A stretch of 64,000 nucleotides of DNA from Pyrocephalus nanus (lineage: Eukaryota; Chordata; Aves; Passeriformes; Tyrannidae): assembly GCA_038380795.1 (NCBI GenBank), contig CM076266.1, positions 35,663,925 to 35,727,924 of the forward strand, written 5' to 3'. The position numbers and the translations under genes were made by a program. The notes beneath the pieces are model-generated. The model worked only from the letters and a program-made list of their open reading frames with translations. It was not told the DNA's origin and did no database searches. The stretch's first letter is position 1, and each line of letters begins with the position of its first letter. This document shows, piece by piece, positions 60,633 through 64,000 of the stretch.

Positions 60633-62250
60633 CAGAATCACAGAATTGTAGAACGAGTACTGTTGGAAGGAACCACAGTGGGTCATTTGGTCCAACCTCC
60701 CTGCTCGACCACATTGTACAGAATTGTGTCCAGGTGGTTCTTGAGTATCTCCTGTGAGGGAGACTCCACAGTCTCTCTGGGCAGTCTCTTCCAGTGCTCA
60801 GTCATCTGGACAGTAGAGAAGTTCTTTCTCGTATTCAGGTGGAACCTTTGCATCAGTTTCTGCTTGTCCTATTACTTTGCACCACTAAGCAGAGCCTGGG
60901 TCCATCCTCTTGACACCCTCCCAGCAGACGAGGTCTCCTCTCAGGTAATTTCTTCTGTAGGCTGAACAGGCCCTGCTCTCTCAGCCTTTTCTCATAAGAG
61001 AGATGTTCCAGTCCCCTAATCATCTTTGTCACACTCTGCTGGACCCATTCCAGGAGCTCCATGTCTCTGCTGTGCGGAGGAGCCAGGACCTGGACACAGT
61101 ATTCCAGATGCAGCCTTACCAGGGCCGAGTAGAAGGGTAGGATCAGCTCCCTCACCCTGCTGACAATGCTCTTCCTGATGCACCCCAGGATACCATTGGC
61201 CTTCTTGGCTGCAGGGACACAGTGTAGGCTTCACAGGACCCCCTGCTGAATTTCAGATGGTTCTTCTCTGCCCGTCTCTCAGACCTGTCAAGGTCCTTTT
61301 GAAGGGCTGCATAGCACTCTGGGGTATTGGCCACTCCTCCCAGCTTTGTGTTATCAGTGAACTTGCTGAGGAGGCATCTACCCCTTCATCTAGGTCATTG
61401 GTGAATCAGTTAAACAATACCAGGCCCAGTATTAAACCTTGGGGAACACCACTAGTGACAGGCCTCCAGCTAAACCCTGTGCCACTGATTCCAGCTGTCT
61501 GGGATCTGCCATTCAGCCTGTTCTCAATACACCTCCCTGCCCACTCATCCAGACCACACTTCCTGAGTTTGCCTGTGAGGGTGTTATGAGAGACAGTGTC
61601 AAAAGCCTTGCTGAAATCAAGGTAGACAATACCTACTGCTCTCCTCTCAGCCATCCATGCAGTTGTTTCATTGTAGAAAGCAATTGGGCATGCTTGGTCA
61701 AGCATGATTTATCTATAATGATGTATAATGACTACTCCTGGTAGCTGCCTTGTCATCCATGTGGATAGAGATGCTGTCCAGAATGAGACACTCCATCACC
61801 TTTCCAGGGATTGAAATGAGACCGACTGGCTGGTGGTTGCCTGGGTCCTCCTTGCCCTTTTTGAAGGCATTTGCTTTCTTCCAGTCCTCAAACATCTCTC
61901 CTGATTGTCATAACCTTTTGAAGATGATCATAAGCATCCTAGCTAAGGTGTCTGCCAGCTCTCACAGCACATGTGGATGCATCCCATGGACTTAGGGATC
62001 TCAAGTTAACCTAGATATTCTCTAACCTGATTCTACTTGTCCAAGGGAAAGCCTTCCTTCCAACACTGATTTACCCTGGTCTCTTAGGTCAGAGCTTCCT
62101 GAGGACTGGTCTTGTTGGTGAAGCCAAGGCCACCCCCAGCCTTCACATCTCCAAGAAGTCATTCCCTGTTTGTTGGTATAAGGTCAAGCAGCACAGCATT
62201 CTTTGTGGGATCCTCCACTACCTGTGCCATAGAATATTTGATTGTGTTGA
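60633..62250 (-). mobile_element. CR1 on the - strand with polymerase and endonuclease remnants
   Basis: The left end has the tail and 3' UTR (CAGAATCACAGAATTGTAG). Going rightward come the reversed C-terminal region, the thumb, the catalytic box decayed to KFTDNTKLGG (61,340..61,370; second Asp to Asn), motif B SGVPQGLILGLVLFN, motif A YLDFSKAFDTVSH, and GNHQPVGLISIPGKVMECLI (61,713..61,895). The block 62,105..62,240 translates on the - strand as the end of the endonuclease domain (VVEDP, LLDLI, GDVKAGG), so the element extends upstream of the polymerase. About 1.6 kb, with frameshifts throughout. The right boundary is uncertain; similarity may reach about 62,470. Confidence 0.92.
61406..61705 (-). 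pseudogene. CR1 reverse transcriptase palm fragment
   Basis: A 99-codon open block holding polymerase motifs A (YLDFSKAFDTVSH, catalytic Asp present) and B (SGVPQGLILGLVLFN). It is the best preserved palm fragment of the - strand copies. The catalytic box downstream lies in another frame and is mutated, so the enzyme cannot be active. Confidence 0.93.
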
Positions 62251-64000
62251 TATACCAGTGGGAGTGGAAAGGGGTGCCCCATAGTCCTGGCTTGTGGCTA
62301 TGTCTTTGGAAGTTTGTGCTCACTGGAGGTGTCCCCTCTCAGGCCTCCTTTTGCTACTTGAGTGATCATTATAGTTCTCCCCTTCCCACACCTCATATCT
62401 GTTGAGCCTGCTATGTCCCTGTCCCTCTTTAAATCTAGTTTAAAGCTCTCTCACTGAGCCCTGCTAACTTTTGAGCTTATGTCATACTCCCCTTTGTAAT
62501 GTCACTTCCTATCTTACCTCAGTTTATTTAATACATTTCAGTCTTTGAAGATGATCATTATGTGTGTAAAGAAGATTTTACCGAATAGACCTGAATGTCT
62601 TAGCTGTGATAATGAATTTTTTGTCTTGAAAATTAGATTTTCACACATTTGTGATTTCACTGGGCTGACCAGTGAGTGACTTGAACGTTAAAACCAAAAA
62701 TAAAACAATAGCCTCCTCCGAGAGGAGGGGGGAAATGGGTAATTTTTACAATTTTTTGTCTAGTGTTTCTAAGTTAGTGTAGTTGACTTTCATTGAAAAA
62801 ACACCTGGAATTGAACTGCTTGGGTTTGAGTTGTATGTTCCTTTCCCCAAAGTCTTCAGGTGTTTTGAAACCCTTATGACAATCAATTCAGGTGTCTCAG
62901 AGGTCAGTTCAACACCTAGTGATGGTCCAGACACTGGATTTTAACTCTTACTTAGGTCAAGAAGTTATCAGGTTGTTAGTAGCTTGCATGGGTTTTCGCA
63001 GACATTGTAGGGTTCTCATTAGCATTTTCCTAAATGGAAGTCTCTCTCACTTGTTGCAGTCTACTGGAAATGTGTTGTTCAAGGTTCCTATTCAGAAACA
63101 TACCTAACATGATTCATAACTGGCTTACCTTTCATATCTTGTAGTTAGCTCTGGTTGCTATTTTTTTGTTGGTGGTGGACAGAAAAAGGTTTTTGGTGGC
63201 TCAGGTTGAAATGCAGCTCTGAAGAATCTTGGAAGTTGAACCTATGCTTCCTGCCAGAATGGTAGTGATGGATGCATTGTTGATTTGTATACCTCAGAAA
63301 GTGTTGCTGTGAGAATCAGGAGATGACAAGTTCAGTCCTTAATTCACCACCACATGCGCTCTGCGGCCCTTCTCTGTCTCACTTCCCTTAGGTAAAGTGG
63401 AGGTGACAGATTTACTGAATGGTAACTACAGATAAAACTGGGTGCTCCTTTCTTCTTCCTCAAGGTTTTGTCAGAATTTACAAATAGCTGTGATGAGAAA
63501 ATGTGAGGAAAGGAAACTAGATTGATGGAGGTGAAAAATCACACCAGGAGTGACTGAGAGTGAGAAAATCTGTAAACCTATGCCTTAGGTGAGGATGTTT
63601 TGTCAAAACTGACATTCGACAACGTGATACTTCTTTTGGGATAAATACAAATATAAATTCACCCAGTACTCCCATAGGGACGTTTCTTATAAGCAGACGT
63701 TTTTAACTATAGATAGGCCCAGAACTGATAGGAGCATGAGGAAATGCATTTAGTTTCTTATACACTGAGAACCGTATATGAGACTTACACTTTCTTTGTA
63801 TCCTTCTAGAGGCAGTGAAAAAATTTTGGTGTAACTTTCTAATTGGGTATATTAAGGCCGATTTACTCTGCTCCTTGGCCTTGATCTTTCTCCTTGATTT
63901 TTAATCTCGGACACTTTTTTTATTTAACCTTTGAAGAAAGCGTACTTAAAACATTACTAAATCATTTATGTGTGAGAGAAGTCATTTGGAGAGTGTCTGA
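62251..64000 (+). other. Remaining sequence, no gene recognised
   Basis: The first 220 bases are GC-richer and may be a continuation of the CR1 copy (TTTAAATCTAGTTTAAAGCT is reminiscent of repeat sequence), but I could not place them. The rest is ordinary AT-rich intronic-type sequence without recognisable exons or repeats up to the window end. Confidence 0.4.

Noticed and set aside
1..64000. CRISPR arrays, tRNA, rRNA, bacterial operons or prophage
   Set aside because: No regularly spaced direct repeats, cloverleaf motifs or dense coding; composition and CR1 content are those of a bird nuclear genome.

Overview
This is a vertebrate genomic window, almost certainly from a bird. The main evidence is seven degenerate CR1 (chicken repeat 1, a non-LTR retrotransposon) copies, some ending in the CR1-type ATTCTATG octamer tail. 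An endogenous-retrovirus LTR of a type I recognise from bird genomes and an ancient palindromic DNA transposon of a sauropsid type point the same way. I cannot fix the species. No complete protein-coding gene is present, and the only long open frames with recognisable homology are broken CR1 reverse transcriptases.

Layout. Bases 1 to 19,600 are AT-rich sequence without recognisable exons. They hold A/C-rich simple repeats (5,053 and 9,507), a 2.2 kb CR1 on the + strand (about 9,712 to 11,909), several poly(A) or poly(T) runs and a 197-base near-perfect palindrome (15,634 to 15,830). Bases 19,612 to 20,735 form a sharply bounded CpG island. It has a purine-rich tract and two good + strand splice donors (after 20,411 and after 20,711), as expected for a TATA-less promoter with a 5' exon of a gene transcribed to the right. 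The rest of the window reads as its long first intron and is T-rich on the + strand.

That intron holds four CR1 3' fragments or bodies on the + strand or close behind (27,124; 33,446; 34,358) and then three on the - strand (42,108; 58,113; 60,633). It also holds a solo LTR with a likely 5-base target duplication (51,153 to 51,741) and a fragment of the same LTR family (30,492). The best internal exon candidate is 62 bases long (48,268 to 48,329), bounded by a strong acceptor and a GTAAGT donor. Spliced from the 20,411 donor, the only ATG-initiated frame closes after 19 codons, which favours 5' untranslated exons. The coding part of the gene would lie beyond 64,000.

How the pieces work together: I infer one large gene whose promoter sits at about 20 kb and whose first intron makes up most of the right side, with retroelement debris scattered through it. 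I do not recognise the gene from these untranslated parts. I found no CRISPR array, tRNA, rRNA or operon-like structure, and no evidence of a new multi-gene system.
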